DNA from: Plotosus lineatus
Taxonomy: Eukaryota; Chordata; Actinopteri; Siluriformes; Plotosidae
NCBI GenBank assembly: GCA_024760905.1
Contig: CM045729.1
Location: 50,030,080 to 50,094,079 of the forward strand
Length of the DNA: 64,000 nucleotides
Direction of reading: 5' to 3'
Position numbers and translations under genes: made by a program. Below the pieces are notes generated by a model. The model did no database searches. It saw only the letters and a program-made list of their open reading frames with translations, and was not told the DNA's origin. Shown piece after piece: positions 1 to 12,282 of this stretch. The first letter of the stretch is position 1, and every line of letters starts with the position of its first letter.

Positions 1-46
1 GATACACTTCAATTTACACAAGTTTAAAAAATACAATGACTCTTAC

Positions 47-177
47 ATGCTTTCACAGAAGCGGGTCAGAGTGCTTGGTTTCTCTTGATTGCGTCTTTGT
101 CGAAACCAGCGCTGGATTGTCCTCACATCCCAGTCCAGCTGCTTTGACAAGCCCTCCAACCTCTTCTCATCAGGGTG
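47..177 (-). CDS. cers6: cers6 coding exon 3 (homeobox-like domain)
   Basis: Encodes residues 93-135 of ceramide synthase 6, beginning [20 protein letters not shown] and running through [19 protein letters not shown]. This is the core of the Hox-like domain of vertebrate ceramide synthases 2-6, including the WF.QRR recognition-helix-like segment. The acceptor is tgttcag after a 17-base poly-T pyrimidine tract (poly-A on the plus strand at about 191-207). The exon ends AGCAT before gtaaga, leaving Met136 split (phase 2). No frameshift or stop is present. The next exon, which begins the TLC domain, lies left of the window. Confidence 0.95.
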
Positions 178-541
178 CTGAACAACAGAGCAAAAAAAAA
201 AAAAAAAGACTGAGCCTCACTGTTTTACTGTCATTCAAGCAATCGTGTATATAGTCTTATACAGTATACTTGTATGTATGTATGTATGTCTCATTGTGCA
301 TCATATACAATACATATCCATTAAAAAAATACAAAGTGTTTCCACAAAGTAAAAAAAACAAAACAAACAAAACCCAAAATACACTTTTCTGAAATTTCTT
401 TGTGTACTGTAGAATTAGCATTTCCCTTCCCTGGAACCAAGGGACCTGGATCCTGATAAACAGCCCCAGATGAACAGCCCTCCTTCCATAAGCTGTACAT
501 TTTGGCTACTCGACTCAAGGCTTGTCTCAAACATCAGACTT

Positions 542-805
542 CTAGTTCGTGAAGCAAGGTTCATCACTCCAATGAAAACGTTTCCACTGCACCAGTGTCC
601 AGTGATTACGTGTATTATACCACCCCAGCTGATGTTTAGCATTGCACAGAGTAATCTTAGGCTTGGTGCAGCTGCTCAGCCACAGAAACCCAATTAAAGA
701 GTTTTCTGATGCAACAGTTCTTGTGCTGATGTTCCCCGTTAAGAGACAGTTTGAAGCTCTGTACTGACTGATGAAACAGAGGGCTGGCCATTTTATGGGG
801 TTCAA
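542..805 (-). pseudogene. Tc1-like transposase fragment
   Basis: Minus-strand reading contains ISTRTV, ITLCNAKHQLGW, NHWTLVQWKRFHWSDEP. This is the segment around the first catalytic aspartate (WSDES in intact relatives) of a common teleost Tc1-like transposase. It is open for 87 codons but lacks the HTH and the rest of the DDE domain. I see no terminal inverted repeats nearby, so this is a truncated relic inside cers6 intron 2. Confidence 0.65.
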
Positions 806-2121
806 AATTTAAAGTTCTTTTACTCAAGACAGTATGGTTTGTAGTCTTTCACCAATGCCAATTTCAATACATGTTTGAACTTCCATTACACCCCCATTTA
901 TATATTCAATTAGCATACAGCTAATCTGTTAGTGAGCTGGCCTGAGGCTGTTCTACATTCTCGCTGCTCCTTCAGTGGCAGGCTGTCTGATTGTCTGATC
1001 TGTACTAATGCTGGCCATGTCTGTGCTCATTAGGCTGAACATTTGTCAAGAAAACTTTTTTCATTGGTATGCCAAAAATAGTGCTCAGACAGCAGTAAAA
1101 GCTGGCACTGATTGACCTGGGGCATGCCATGCTCACTCACTTCCTTTACTCTGGATCTGTAGCAGTATAATCCCTAACTACTGACCAACTGCAGTGATAT
1201 TTAATGAAATGTTTATAAAAATGCTAAAGTGAGTCATCAAAGTTCACATGTACTTCTTCCATCAACAATCAAGCTCTGAGAAAATGTGTATTGTGTGCAG
1301 CTAAAATGGGGCATAAAAAAGCAAACACTAACCTGACCTCAATTTTCAGACAAAACAGCTGCCTAGAAATAGATGGTCGGCCGAGGTCGTGAGTGCCTGC
1401 ATAGAAAACAGCCTTCGTCTTTCAGAGTCAGACACAGAGGCTTATTTTTATACAAGTCCTGTTGCATATTTCTTTTTGTTGATATTGAATTTTAATTCAT
1501 CTCAGAGTGAGATTACTTGATTACAAATTGGTGATGTCATCTTCATCTTACAGTGGGTCACAAATATATTCACACTACATTGGATATAATTTGGAACTTT
1601 TAATTAAATTTCATTTAGTTAATTTAGAACTCTCTGACAAAGAAGAATTTTCTTCTTCGTATTCTCTATGACTCCTTTTCTCAGATCTTTCAGCGTCTTG
1701 GACTTCATACTCATCATTGCACAGACGATGCACAGTGTTACTCTGCCGGACGCCTGATGCGTATCTGCTATTTACATTTTCTAACTATGCTAAAAATAAA
1801 ATTAATAACCATTCTAGCGATGCAAAGTTATAAACTTGTAGTCTGTGAGCTGAGTTGATGTTTCATTCAAGAGATTTGAATATATGTAACTTTTCCCAAT
1901 ATTTCGAAAATTGTCTGAAATGCAGTTGCATTTAGATAATGTTTAGAACTTTGTAATGTCATTCAGTTTAAACTGTACACATTCTGAAATTATGTATTTT
2001 AAAACAATGTTATTTAACTGTATCATCAATTTAAATAGTTTCCCAGTGTATTGGACATACACATTGTATGTACTGCATTACTGACCTGGTTATTACATAC
2101 ACTGTACATTATAATGTATCA

Positions 2122-2418
2122 GTGGCATAGTGGTTGAGCGTAGAGAGTGTTGGGCTCATTATCAGAAGGTTGTGTGCTTCAATCCCAGTTAGAAACCCAC
2201 TGTGCTAAGACCCCTGGGCAAGGTCTTAACAAAAAGAGTGCCTCTGTTCACCCAGCAGTATAAATGGGTATATACTGGGAAGGTAACCTGCGATGTCCTT
2301 GCGTCCCATCCAGGAGAAGTTGAACTCCTGGTGGCTTCACCCTATGGAAACCGGGGATAAGCAGCGGCCTGATGAGCCACTAGGCTCTGGTGTAAAAATC
2401 CCACATTACCTTACCTTA
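2122..2418 (+). repeat. Family B SINE copy
   Basis: tRNA-like head (GTGGCATAGTGGTTGAGCG, then a degenerate B box around 2175). The body is shared with four other copies in this window: 'gtgctaagacccctgggc', 'cagcagtataaatggg', 'cctgcgatg', 'cccatccagga', 'gccactaggctc'. It ends in a short CCTTA repeat. Forward orientation. Confidence 0.75.
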
Positions 2419-3107
2419 CATTATAGTAGGGTTACCTTTTCATAAACTTAGAGCTCTTCATATCAACAGTATATAAACTACATACATTTCAGTGTAGTTA
2501 CTAAATATTTTTTGGGGGAGATTCGATTTGAGTAGTTCTTCTTGTGCTAGGCAACACTAGTGGCAATTTTTTAAAGAATGGATCAAAGATTATCAAACCA
2601 AAAGCAATTTTTCACTTGTCAAACAAACTTCTATTCATAGTGCTAAAATACTTCCATTTTAACAAGGGTTAGCTTGAAGCGAACACTGAACAAATGAGGA
2701 TTAAAATACACAATGCAGTCTGCAGTTTGGTTATCAACTGGCACCTTAAGACTTTGAACCCTGGAATGAAGTATACAATAGTCCACAGAAAGTGTTATGT
2801 CAACATGAGAATTTTATTAATCTCCCCATGAATGCGAAGTCATTTCTTTCACAATAGTGTTGCTTGTACTTGCACCGTAGGCTTCATGTCACAAATACAT
2901 CAGTAAATCATTCTGTAGTAGCATTTAGACAAAAAATTGGATATTTATGAAAACTCGGTGAGTTTAGAAAAAGGTTTTCATCCTAAGTTAACACAAGAAA
3001 ATGCTGTAACAAAGTTTGATTTAAGACTACTGCAGATGTGTAAAAGGATTACATGGTCAGGTTTATTTGCTTAAATCAACTCTTACTTCAAAAGTTTATA
3101 AAACTTG

Positions 3108-4490
3108 GGTCATCATCATCATCATCATCATCATCTCCTTCTTCTGTTTAATCTGGGGTTAGGTCGTGGGGGCAGCAGCCTAAGCAAGGAGATCCAGACG
3201 TCCCTCTCCCCAGCCACTTGCTCCAGCTCTTCCAGTGGGAAAACAAGGTGTTCCCAGATCAGCCGAGAGACATAATGACCTCCAGCGTGTTCTAGGTCGA
3301 CCCTGAGGTGTCTTCCCTGTTGGACGTGTCCGAAACACTAGAACAAGGAGGCGTTCGGGGACATTTTAACAAGATGCCCGAGCCACCTCAACTGACCCCA
3401 CTCAATATGGAGGAGCAGTGGTTCTACTCTGAGCTCTCCCCGGATGGCTGAGCTTCTCACCCTGTCTCGAAGGGAGAGCCCGGCCACCTGGCAAAGGAAG
3501 CTCATTTCAGCTGCTTGTATCCACGATCTTGTTCTTTCAGTCATTACCCAAAGCTCGTGACCATAGGGTTGGAACGTAAATCGAATGGTAAATTGAAAGC
3601 ATTGCCTTGCGGCTCAGTTCCCTCTTCACCATGATGGACCGATACAGGCTCCGCTTTACAGCAGAGGCTGCAACGATTTGCCTGTCAATCTCCCACTCCA
3701 TCCTCCCCTCACTCGTGAACAAGACCCTGAGATACTTGAACTCCTCCACTTGGGGCAGACCCACATTCCAGAGGTTCCATTCCACCTTTTTCTGACTGAG
3801 AACCATGGCCTTGGACATGAAGGTGCTGATTCTCATCCACTTCGCACTCGACTGCGAATCGCTCTAATGAGAGCTGGAGGTCCCGGCTTGATGAACCCAA
3901 AAGGGCGACATCATCCGCAAAACGCAGAGACGACATCCAATGGACACCAAACCAGAACCCCTCGGCTGCGCCTAGAAATTCTGTCCATAAAAATTATGAA
4001 CAGAATCGGTGACAAAGGACAGCCTTGGCGGACTCCAACCCTCACCGGAAGCAAATTCGACCTGTTGTTCTCAATACGGACCAAGTTCTGGCTCCAGTGA
4101 TACAGCGACCGAATGGCCCGTAGCAACAGGTCAGGAATGCTGTACTCCCGCAGCACGCCCCACAAGACAAGGTCTTAAGCCTTCTACAAATCCACAAAAC
4201 ACATGTGGACAGATTGAGCAAACTCTCATGCTCCCTCCAGGATCCTGTAGAGCGTAGAGTTGGTGGAGAGCCGCAGCCAGGACGGTCAGTTCATCCTTTC
4301 CAGTACCCCTACATAGACTTTCCCGGGCATGCTGAGGAGTGTGATTCCACAATAAATTGAACACACCCTCCGATCTCCCTTTTTAGAAAGGGGGACTACC
4401 ACCCCGGTTAAACAATCCTGAGGTATAGCCCCCGATGACCACGTGACGTTGCAGATACATGTCAATCAAGACAGTCCTATAACATCCAGA
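3108..4490 (-). mobile_element. Rex3-like (RTE clade) LINE fragment
   Basis: Reading the minus strand gives reverse-transcriptase motifs in order: VGVRQGCPLSPILF, then FADDVALLGSS (catalytic FADD), then FKYLRVLFTSEGRMEWEID, and a C-terminal part with TERTRSWIQAAEMSFL and LLLHIEWGQLRWLGHLVKM. The frame is broken several times. The 3' end is a (GAT)n tail, seen as (ATC)n at about 3112-3136 on the plus strand. This recalls the GATG-type tail of Rex3. The 5' end (endonuclease) is missing. The family name is from memory of fish RT sequences. Confidence 0.75.
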
Positions 4491-4584
4491 GCTATAAAAC
4501 TTGGCCTTTTTTGTATTACTGAATTAAAAGATAGAAATCAAAAGAAATGAAATAAGACACACCATTTTTTCATTCATTAATTTT

Positions 4585-4896
4585 GTGAACCGCGTAATCC
4601 TAATTAGAGTCACTGGGAGGCTAGAGCCCATCTTGGTTAACTCATGGTGAGGGCACAGTACACCCTGGACGTTCACTCAGCCATCGCAGGGCAGAAACAC
4701 TCTGACGGCAATGCGGCCTCAGGTTGACGAAAGTCAGCAATGGTTCTTTTACATGTCTCTCACCAGACAGCCTTTGATAACCCAGTTAGCTGAACTGGGA
4801 GGGACGGCAGTGACAACCCATTGCAAGTGGGCTTGAACCCCTGACCATGGGATCAGTAATCCAGCACCTTACCTACGGCCATGGCTGCCCCATACC
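4585..4896 (-). repeat. Family A SINE copy, tail 2
   Basis: The tRNA-like head lies at the high-coordinate end. The core is shared by all family A copies ('gtcagcaatggttcttttac', 'aacccagttagctg'). The 3' end is of the 'cctaattag' type, which I call tail 2. It ends about 35 bases from cers6 exon 2. Confidence 0.75.
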
Positions 4897-4929
4897 CCAT
4901 TCAATTAGGACAAACGAAATTCTGCATAC

Positions 4930-5035
4930 CATGGTGATGGCACTGAAGACTTTCTCCAAAATGGCATTTGCTTGAGCCTTCCGAGGCCCGTTTGCTTGGA
5001 TTTTCAGTCCCAGCGCACATGGTCTTGCAATGAAC
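4930..5035 (-). CDS. cers6: cers6 coding exon 2
   Basis: Encodes the end of Arg57 and residues 58-92 of ceramide synthase 6, the cytosolic linker between TM1 and the homeobox-like domain ([10 protein letters not shown]..., [15 protein letters not shown]). The acceptor is ...ttctcag and the donor gtatgc. The entry phase (1 base to finish AGG) and the exit phase 0 both match the neighbouring exons. The last codon is ATG (Met) where mammalian CERS6 has Lys (ITK|HPD). This is a one-base difference at the splice junction. The exon is too short to stand out as an ORF and was found by homology to remembered CERS6 protein. Confidence 0.92.
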
Positions 5036-5840
5036 CTGAGAAAAAAGAGACAACATTGTTATCGTGAATTTGCTGTATTTTACAGCACTTATATTACATA
5101 ACAATAGATATCGGTCTTTTTTCAGAGGAAGACATGCGTAAGAAAGCCTTCATTTACAAACAGTCGGGTTAACCCAACAGGAAACTCAACAGTACTGCAC
5201 AACATTTCCACTAACATTAAAGGCCCCCCTCTCTTTGCAGGGAAGATAACGGTTTTCCATTCACAGTAAGGGAATATCTGGTCCTACTTATGTCTCACAA
5301 ATACAATGGAAAACATTTTCCTTTCCTCCTTGTAAAAAGAAAGAACATAACCAAGTATGGCATTGTGATCAACTCAGAAACCAGACATTGAGGAAGTTGC
5401 TGCTAACAAACCCACAAGACACTGAATGCAGAAGCATAAGCTATATTTTAGACTTGTGTGTCTCCACAGACGTGTCAAACGAATTAAAAAAAAGTGTTTT
5501 TTTTTTTTTTTTTTAAATGCACAAAATTCAGAACAGAAATATCCTGTTATGCAGACATGTGTTTTAAAGCTCCCTTTATACCTCTCCTTGATTAAGCTAC
5601 GTTTGGAAATTGGTGGGTGGTGAGATTTATAGTAGAGAACAACTGCACAGTGTAGCAACCTGCACTAAGAATACAGAAACTTCTGTTTCATTACGATGTG
5701 ACTTAGTCCTGCGGGGTGGGGCATAGTGCAACAGTAGGCGGCCACATAGGGGACAGGCCAAAATTTGAGTGAAAAGAGTAGGAGCGATGTACAAGCACAG
5801 ATCATTTCCACACAACACTTTTTTATACAGTCAATTGGGG

Positions 5841-5843
<3 letters not shown>

Positions 5844-5902
<59 letters not shown>

Positions 5903-5910
5903 TGTGTGTG
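5844..5910 (+). repeat. (GT)n microsatellite
   Basis: About 27 uninterrupted TG units, then a GG break and five more TG units followed by a run of G. Confidence 0.98.
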
Positions 5911-6452
5911 GGGGGGTGTAATAAGGATTATAACCACTGCATTATCCAGTTGATCAGATATCTTGTGGTTAAAATAGTTTAAAACAACTACCCAACATGA
6001 ATAAACCGTTACTTAAAATAAAAGAGCAGCGCAGACACTGTCATTATACCACACTTTAAAAAGGAAAGAAACCATAGCCACCTTCTTTTATATTGTCATC
6101 CTTGATGTGCTTATATTTCGACATAGCTTATACCAGGGCTATTCACTTAATTTGGAATGGGAGCCAGAACAGAAGAATCCCAAATGAGGGGTCAAAGAAT
6201 TACGGCTTGAAAAACATTAACAGCTACAAACACAGTAAAGTAACACTGAAGTGCACATAGTGTATTTTGTAAATCCCCACTAAAATTAGTGAACTGTATT
6301 ATATCAACATATAAAGTCCAAAAGGCATTTCTACATTCAAATGAAAAAAATATACCACATTGGGTAATTAATCCAGGGGAGCCATAGCACAGATATTTCG
6401 AATTTTTAACTACATTTAGCTCACACAACAAAAGTGAGGTAACAAAGTCCTT

Positions 6453-6744
6453 TGGGCTTTTTACACCCGAGCCATAGTGGCGCATTAGGCCGGTGCTTAT
6501 TCCCGGTTTCTGTAGCGTGAAGTGACTAGGAGTTCAACTCCTCCTGGATGAGACGCTAGTCCATCGCAGGATACCTTCAGTATATTTTTACTGGTACCTA
6601 TTTATACTGCTGGGTGAACAGAGGCACACTTGTGATTAAGACCTTGCCCAGGGATCTTAGCACAGTGAGGGTCTAACTGGGATTTGAACTCACAACCTCC
6701 TGATCATGAGCACAGCATCCTAACCACTATACCACCAGCCCCGC
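6453..6744 (-). repeat. Family B SINE copy
   Basis: Reverse-orientation copy of the element at 2122. It contains the complement of the B-box-like region ('gatttgaactcacaacctcc') and of 'tatttatactgctggg'. The tRNA-like head is at the high-coordinate end. Confidence 0.75.
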
Positions 6745-6871
6745 TATTAATTCTCACAGATATTTCCAATTTTTAACTACATTTAAGCTCACAAAACTGT
6801 CCCATCAAACACAACAGGAGTGAAGTACAGGCTAAATACAACTATAACAACATATGAGTGAATAATAATTG

Positions 6872-7128
6872 TCGTCACAGAGGTTTTTACATCGGATGCC
6901 CTTCCTGTCACAACCCTTTTTAGCAAGGGACAGAAACACGCTGACGACTTTGCGGCCTACTCTTTACGAAAGTCAGCAATGGTTCTTTTACATGCCTCAC
7001 ACCATAGACAGTGAGAGACATGGCCCGCCTTTGATAACCCAGTCAGCTGCACTGGGAGGGGCAGTGACAACCTTGTGGAGAGTGGGACTCGAACCCCCAA
7101 CCTTTGGCTCAGCGATCCAGTGCCCCTA
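6872..7128 (-). repeat. Family A SINE copy, 3' end trimmed
   Basis: Contains 'catcggatgcccttcctg', 'gtcagcaatggttctttta' and 'gtgggactcgaaccccc' (B-box complement). The final RTE-like tail is missing. An AAT-type microsatellite (7137-7182) follows. Confidence 0.75.
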
Positions 7129-7136
7129 TATGAGTG

Positions 7137-7182
7137 AATAATAATAACGATAATAACAATAATAATAATAATAATAATAAAA
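7137..7182 (+). repeat. (AAT)n microsatellite
   Basis: Imperfect AAT/ATA repeat directly after the SINE copy at 6872-7128. Confidence 0.9.
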
Positions 7183-8674
7183 GTCAGAAGAAGAAGAGCA
7201 TTTCGGAGATATTAAGACTTTTTAATAAGAGCTTTTTATTATAATACTATGAAACAGAAGAAACTAACAGACAGCAAAATAGAAAAGTTCCATTTTAAAT
7301 AATATAATAAAGACAATATATCGACACATGGACATAATACTTTAACTGTCAATCCTAATTATTATTTTCATAAACATAACTGTTGATTAACTATAATAAC
7401 CAACAATTCACGTCTAATGAAAAAAAAGGACACATTTTGATTAAGTAAGAACAGTGAAGTTCAGGCACAGATAGTGGTGCAGATTCGTTGAGTGAGAGAT
7501 GTGTGATTTGATATACAGTACCGGTATGCTGTCCAGCAGATACACAGGTTTCAAGCAGGCAGATATAAAAATGTATCTCTGTCCCACTCATTGTTAAACC
7601 GCATGTTCTCAAATCAACTTCTCGTTTTTTAAAGTAAAAAGAGACATTTGGTCCGTTACTGGGCTACTATGCCAACAATTAGAAGAGTATTGGCAGGTAG
7701 AGCACGTGGATAGTGGAGACCTCAAAAGATGATTGATTCATGGACATAGGTTGTGGATTGGAACTATTTAGACATTTTTGTTCATTTTTAATATATTTTT
7801 GTTATTTATTATATATTTTTTCAGTTTTTAAAATAAGATCAGTCAAATATATAATAAGTAAAATGAGTCACTATAAGTGCCACTATAAACTGCCTTGCTG
7901 GCCAAACCTGGCCCCGAGGCTGCCAGTTGTATACTGAAACACCCTTACAGAGCACAGTTTACCAGTTTACCATCTTTGTCTAATATGCATTAAACTCCCA
8001 ATGAGCTGGCTATGGCTAAATATATAAACAACAACCCCTATTAAAATCTAATTTTTATTTGCTTTTCTTTATGTTTTCACAAAACATACTACAATGCAAA
8101 GAGCAATAAAGAGATACTTTTAAACCGCTAATCTGGACCTACTTGCTCATGATCTGAGATTAACTATATCCGCTAGGAGTTAAAGGATACAAGAAATAAA
8201 TTTGAAAAATCTCATTTTAATCTGATATTTTTCCCTTAATGTTTCCATTTAGTACATACTGAAGCAATACTCATCTTCAATGGCTGTCAATATCCCCTCG
8301 AACAGCAACATCTACCTCACCGTAAGCACATTATAGTTAATTATCTCATTATAAGGGCTCCTGTCAAGTGGTGGGATGTATTAGCAAATGATGAACAGTC
8401 AGTTCTCAAAGGCAATTTGTTGAAAGCAGTCAAAATCAACAAATCGTTCCATCAGCACCACAAGGCTGCAATTGGTGAAAATTGCAACAAAAGTGAAATT
8501 GGTATTGTTTGGTATTATTTTAGACCTTTTAAAGTTTGAAATTGCCTGCAAAAATCACCCAGTAATAAATTTCTCTCCGTTTTTCAGAATATTTGCAGTA
8601 AAATTAATATGCATGAATTAACATCACTTACTACTTCACCATGCCAATTACAACCTTGTATTACTCATGGGACA

Positions 8675-9010
8675 AAATACATGGATCCAAATGGCTTTGA
8701 CAAAGGGTCACACTGTGATGGTTAAAAAAACGACCAGGTCTGTTCAGTGCTGATCCCCAAAACAGCAGCTCTTGTGGGGTGTTCCTGGTATACAGTGATA
8801 AGTACCAACCAAATTGGTCCAATCTAGGACACCCTTAAAAGAGTTTCATGGGTGTCCAAGGCTCAGTGATGCACATTGAGAGCGAAGGCCAATAAATCTC
8901 TTCTGATCCCATGATATAAAGTTTTCAGAATACTCATACAGCCCAGTTTGCTACAAATGGAGCGGTAGCGGTCCAGCTACAGATCAGTCTGGTGGTGATA
9001 ATACTACAGC
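8675..9010 (+). repeat. Possible Tc1-like element relic
   Basis: Blocks such as 'gaccaggtctgttcagt', 'cttgtggggtgttcctgg' and 'ggtgtccaaggctcagtgat' resemble a common teleost Tc1-type repeat as I remember it. There is no open frame and no terminal repeats were found. Assignment is tentative. Confidence 0.4.
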
Positions 9011-9044
9011 TGATTTTTGTTTGTAAAATCCTTTTAGCAAGTTG

Positions 9045-9225
9045 AAGCAGGGTGGCATGGCGGCCTCAGAGAAGGAAGGTCCCTGGGTTTAAGACCTGGA
9101 CTTTGGCAAGAATTTTTCTATGTGGAATTTCTCTGTGCATGTCTTCCCTGCTATTTCCTGAAGTCAGGGAGGATAGGTTTCTCAGCAACCCCGATGGCTA
9201 AGCAGCATAGATAGATCTATGTTGA
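9045..9225 (+). repeat. Degenerate family C SINE-like sequence
   Basis: A tRNA-like start ('gggtggcatggcggcctcag', 'aaggtccctgggtt') is followed by weakly conserved body blocks. Diverged. Confidence 0.4.
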
Positions 9226-9437
9226 GGGGAGTTTACTAAGTTTATTTTATAATTTCAGATGTTTCTGGCTCCAAAAACAAAATTTAACAATCCTGCCTTA
9301 AACAGGAAATCTTTGATCAACTGTCCTTCAATCCTGCAGTGTGAAAGTCTTAAAAAATAATTACGTCAACTTGTGACCCTTTGATAAATCCCATAATTAA
9401 TGCAAATTTATTCATTTCACAAGAAAGTCCTTTAGTG

Positions 9438-9735
9438 CAGAGGTCCCCAACCCCCAATCATTTGATACCGGTCCGCAAACAAAATCTTTCATGGTACAAA
9501 TTATAGTTTTTTTTATTAGAGGTTCCGGATCTTATTTTGAAAAACGACTGTTTTTGACATTGCCACAGAAGCACTGAAAGCCCTTCTTCTGTTTCCAACC
9601 ACATATCTTTATGAGGCGGGATTTTCTGCGGTGACAGCCACCAAAACAAGACTACTGACTTGACTCTAACCGATCCACGAAAACATTTTCAAACATAAAA
9701 CTGGTCCCTGGTGCAAAATTGGTAGGAGACTACTG
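9438..9735 (+). mobile_element. hAT element relic with transposase C-terminus
   Basis: Ends are CAGAGGTCCCCAACC... and ...GGTAGGAGACTACTG, which are imperfect inverted repeats of the hAT/Charlie type. Flanks CTTTAGTG and CTTTAGCA form a diverged 8-bp target duplication. Inside, the plus strand still reads ALKALLLFPTTYLYEAGFSA, which is the hAT dimerisation motif. It is an internally deleted 298-bp copy. Confidence 0.75.
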
Positions 9736-9854
9736 CTTTAGCACTTAAGAAAATTGTGATACTAATACTATGCTTAAATTGAGGAAACTGACCATCACGA
9801 AATGGGTACAGGTAAAAAGATGAAATAAACAAAATATACCCATAAAACACTATA

Positions 9855-11240
9855 CAGTGGGCCCCCGTTATTTGCGGGGGTTCAATTCTGGCCCCTCCCG
9901 CGAATGAAGACAATCCGCAAGTTCTGTACAGTACCTGGAAGTAAAACCCACGTATCATATTACATACGCGAATGATCAACCGGAAGTAAAATAATATGTA
10001 TCTATTAAAATATGCTTCTAAAACATATTCTATAGACAATCTTACTCATTAATACAGCATTAATGTAGTAAGATGTAGTAATGATTAAGAAAAACTTTTT
10101 AATTTTGTACTGTGATATTTATTAATAAAATATATAAACATTATACAGTGCATGTATGCATATTGTATATATTATATACATTGTATATATAAAAGAGCAT
10201 GAAGTGTAATACAGTAAAATGGTTTGAAAATTTGAATAAATATACAGGTACAGCACTGCATTGCACATTAGTGGTTAAGAATGCTTATCAGATGCCCACT
10301 CGAGGGAGGCATTGTATTATTTATTGTACTGTACATAAAGAACATAAAAGTGTGACGTAATGAGCTTTCAGCCGGACCCAGAATGCAGGATGCAGCGTGA
10401 GATGGCAGAGTGGCTTTATTATTCCAAGGGGAAGCACTTAAGCAGAGTGCTTTAATTACAGTACAGATGATGAAGAAAAACACAAACAACATTACATACT
10501 GGAACCAGAGAGAACACAGGGAAGCAGGGACGTGATGTGAGACAATCTTGTGGCGCAGAGGTGAGCATGCTTGTGTTTATTGGGAGTAGATGAGAGGACC
10601 GAATTCAGGTGTAAACTACTGCAATCAGCCCGAGTAGCCCAGCCACACCCCTCAGCCAGAGAGGGGAGATTTAGAGAACACAGCCGTCAAATCAAAGTCC
10701 CCCCAAAACACAGACCATAACAAAAGAACATAAAAGATCATGAAGTGTAATAAATTGGTTAAACAAAACAAAACGATAAACATGCTACAGCACAGTACAG
10801 TACATAACATCACACACACAAATATTCTAAATATTAACTTAGGTACTGTACTGGAGTAATAATTGAAAGAGACTGTAATACTACAATGCTTTACAACAGT
10901 TCAGATGATAATTTGTCTTCAGGAACTTCAGAGGAAACTGTCGTTTCTTGAGGAGAAAGTCTTCTCTTCAGAAAAGATATCCAACGTCATTACCTTTTTC
11001 TGGCGCTTAGCCGGAGTTTGAGTGGCATCATAGAGCTTAACTGGTAAATTAAAACACACTAAAAAAGGCTTATCGACAACTTGTACGCGAATGTGAAAAA
11101 AGGGGTGTATACATCATCTCAACCAATCAGCAGAAGCGAGAACAGCTATTGGCTGAATTTGAATCACGTGACAGTTACTCAGTAATCCGCGAATATGTGG
11201 GGGCGCGAGTGCAAAACTGCGAATAGTCAAGGGCCTACTA
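9855..11240. mobile_element. pogo/Tigger-like element
   Basis: Left end CAGTGGGCCCCCGTTATT and right end ...AGTCAAGGGCCTACTA are imperfect inverted repeats flanked by TA on both sides, the Tc1/mariner/pogo duplication. 'ccgcgaat'-type subterminal motifs occur at both ends. No transposase frame remains. It is split by a 372-bp insert at 10351-10722. Confidence 0.7.
10351..10722. mobile_element. 372-bp insertion with perfect 14-bp target duplication
   Basis: The insert is bounded by AAAGAACATAAAAG at 10337-10350 and again at 10723-10736. It begins TGTGACGTAATG and ends ACCATAACA, with no poly-A or simple tail and no tRNA-like boxes that I can see. A 14-bp duplication suits target-primed retroposition better than an LTR element or DNA transposon. 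Family not recognised. Confidence 0.7.
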
Positions 11241-12044
11241 TACGGACAAAAATGTTTTGAAATTAGACCACCAGGTTCAAGCAGGACAATATCTCTGCAC
11301 ACATAGTCAACTTTGTTTTTTTTTTTAAACCTGGGCCTTATTATTTATAATCCGTCTTGTTCTATTTTGTAGGAACAAAAATGATTGAAAAGGTTCCAGT
11401 AATGTGTTTGAAAACTATAACCAGCAACTGCAAAATGGTCATAATCTGTAATTCTATGGCACAAGCCAAAGCATTAACATGAACCTTTTTATTTTATTTT
11501 ATTTTTTTACCACCGACAGGCACAGTGTTAATAATAGTAATAATAATATTTTCAATAATAATAATCTGACTACATGGAAAGGATCCCAGGGATATACTCC
11601 ACTCAATATTTTCAGCTTTCCTGTCTACTCCGCTCTTACACAGCCCCCTATCAAGAGATAATTATTCATCAAAGGTGATGTAGACATCACTGAATAGTCC
11701 CAGAGAAGGACTATGAAGATCAGTTAAAACTGAGGTGAGTCATTGTTTCAATATATACTACACTGGAACATAAATAAGCAAACATAAACAAGATTACATC
11801 TTACTTTTTTACAGTCCAGTTGATTTAAGCAGCATTTGCGGGGTGAATAAATGTCTATTAATACCTATATACACAACAGGGGAATGGCGTGATCTGACTA
11901 GTCTGCTATCAGATTATTATTCCGAGTGATAATGCCTGAAGCAAAATGACAGACACTTACATTTGTCATGGGTACTCGAGCAAGCAGTGCCATCATTATT
12001 ATGAAATAAAATGGAAAAATAAACCATAAAATCTTAATTTCATT

Positions 12045-12282
12045 TCATTTCCTGAACCGCTTCATTCATTTCCTGAACTGCTTCATTGCAATAAGGGTTG
12101 CGGAGAGGCTGCTGCCCATTTCAACCAACTCTGGGTGAGGGCAGAGCACACCCTAGACAGCTCACCAGGCCAGCGCAGGGCATATATGGTCTACGCTTTA
12201 CAAATGACAGTAATGGTTTTTAATAAAGTAACAATGGGGGACAGTGGCACCAGTACCACCAAGCCACTACTGCCCCCCCTCC
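12045..12282 (-). repeat. Family A SINE copy, tail 2, internally deleted
   Basis: The 3' part ('gggcagagcacaccct', 'ggccagcgcagggca') and the complement of the 5' end ('ccactactgcccc') are kept. The middle, including the B box, is largely lost. Confidence 0.6.

Larger units (their letters stand above)
178..4929 (-). other. cers6: cers6 intron 2
   Basis: This 4.75-kb intron holds a Tc1-like transposase relic (542-805), a family B SINE (2122-2418), a Rex3-like LINE fragment (3108-4490) and a family A SINE (4585-4896). The stretches 810-2120 and 2420-3100 are AT-rich, and I recognise nothing in them. Confidence 0.9.

Noticed and set aside
3678..4100. 140-codon plus-strand ORF
   Set aside because: Antisense of the Rex3-like reverse transcriptase. 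The real motifs (FADD, RQGCPLSPILF) are on the minus strand.
6135..6200. hAT element end (CAGGGCTATTCACTTAA)
   Set aside because: Only one end is visible. No matching inverted end or 8-bp duplication was found downstream.
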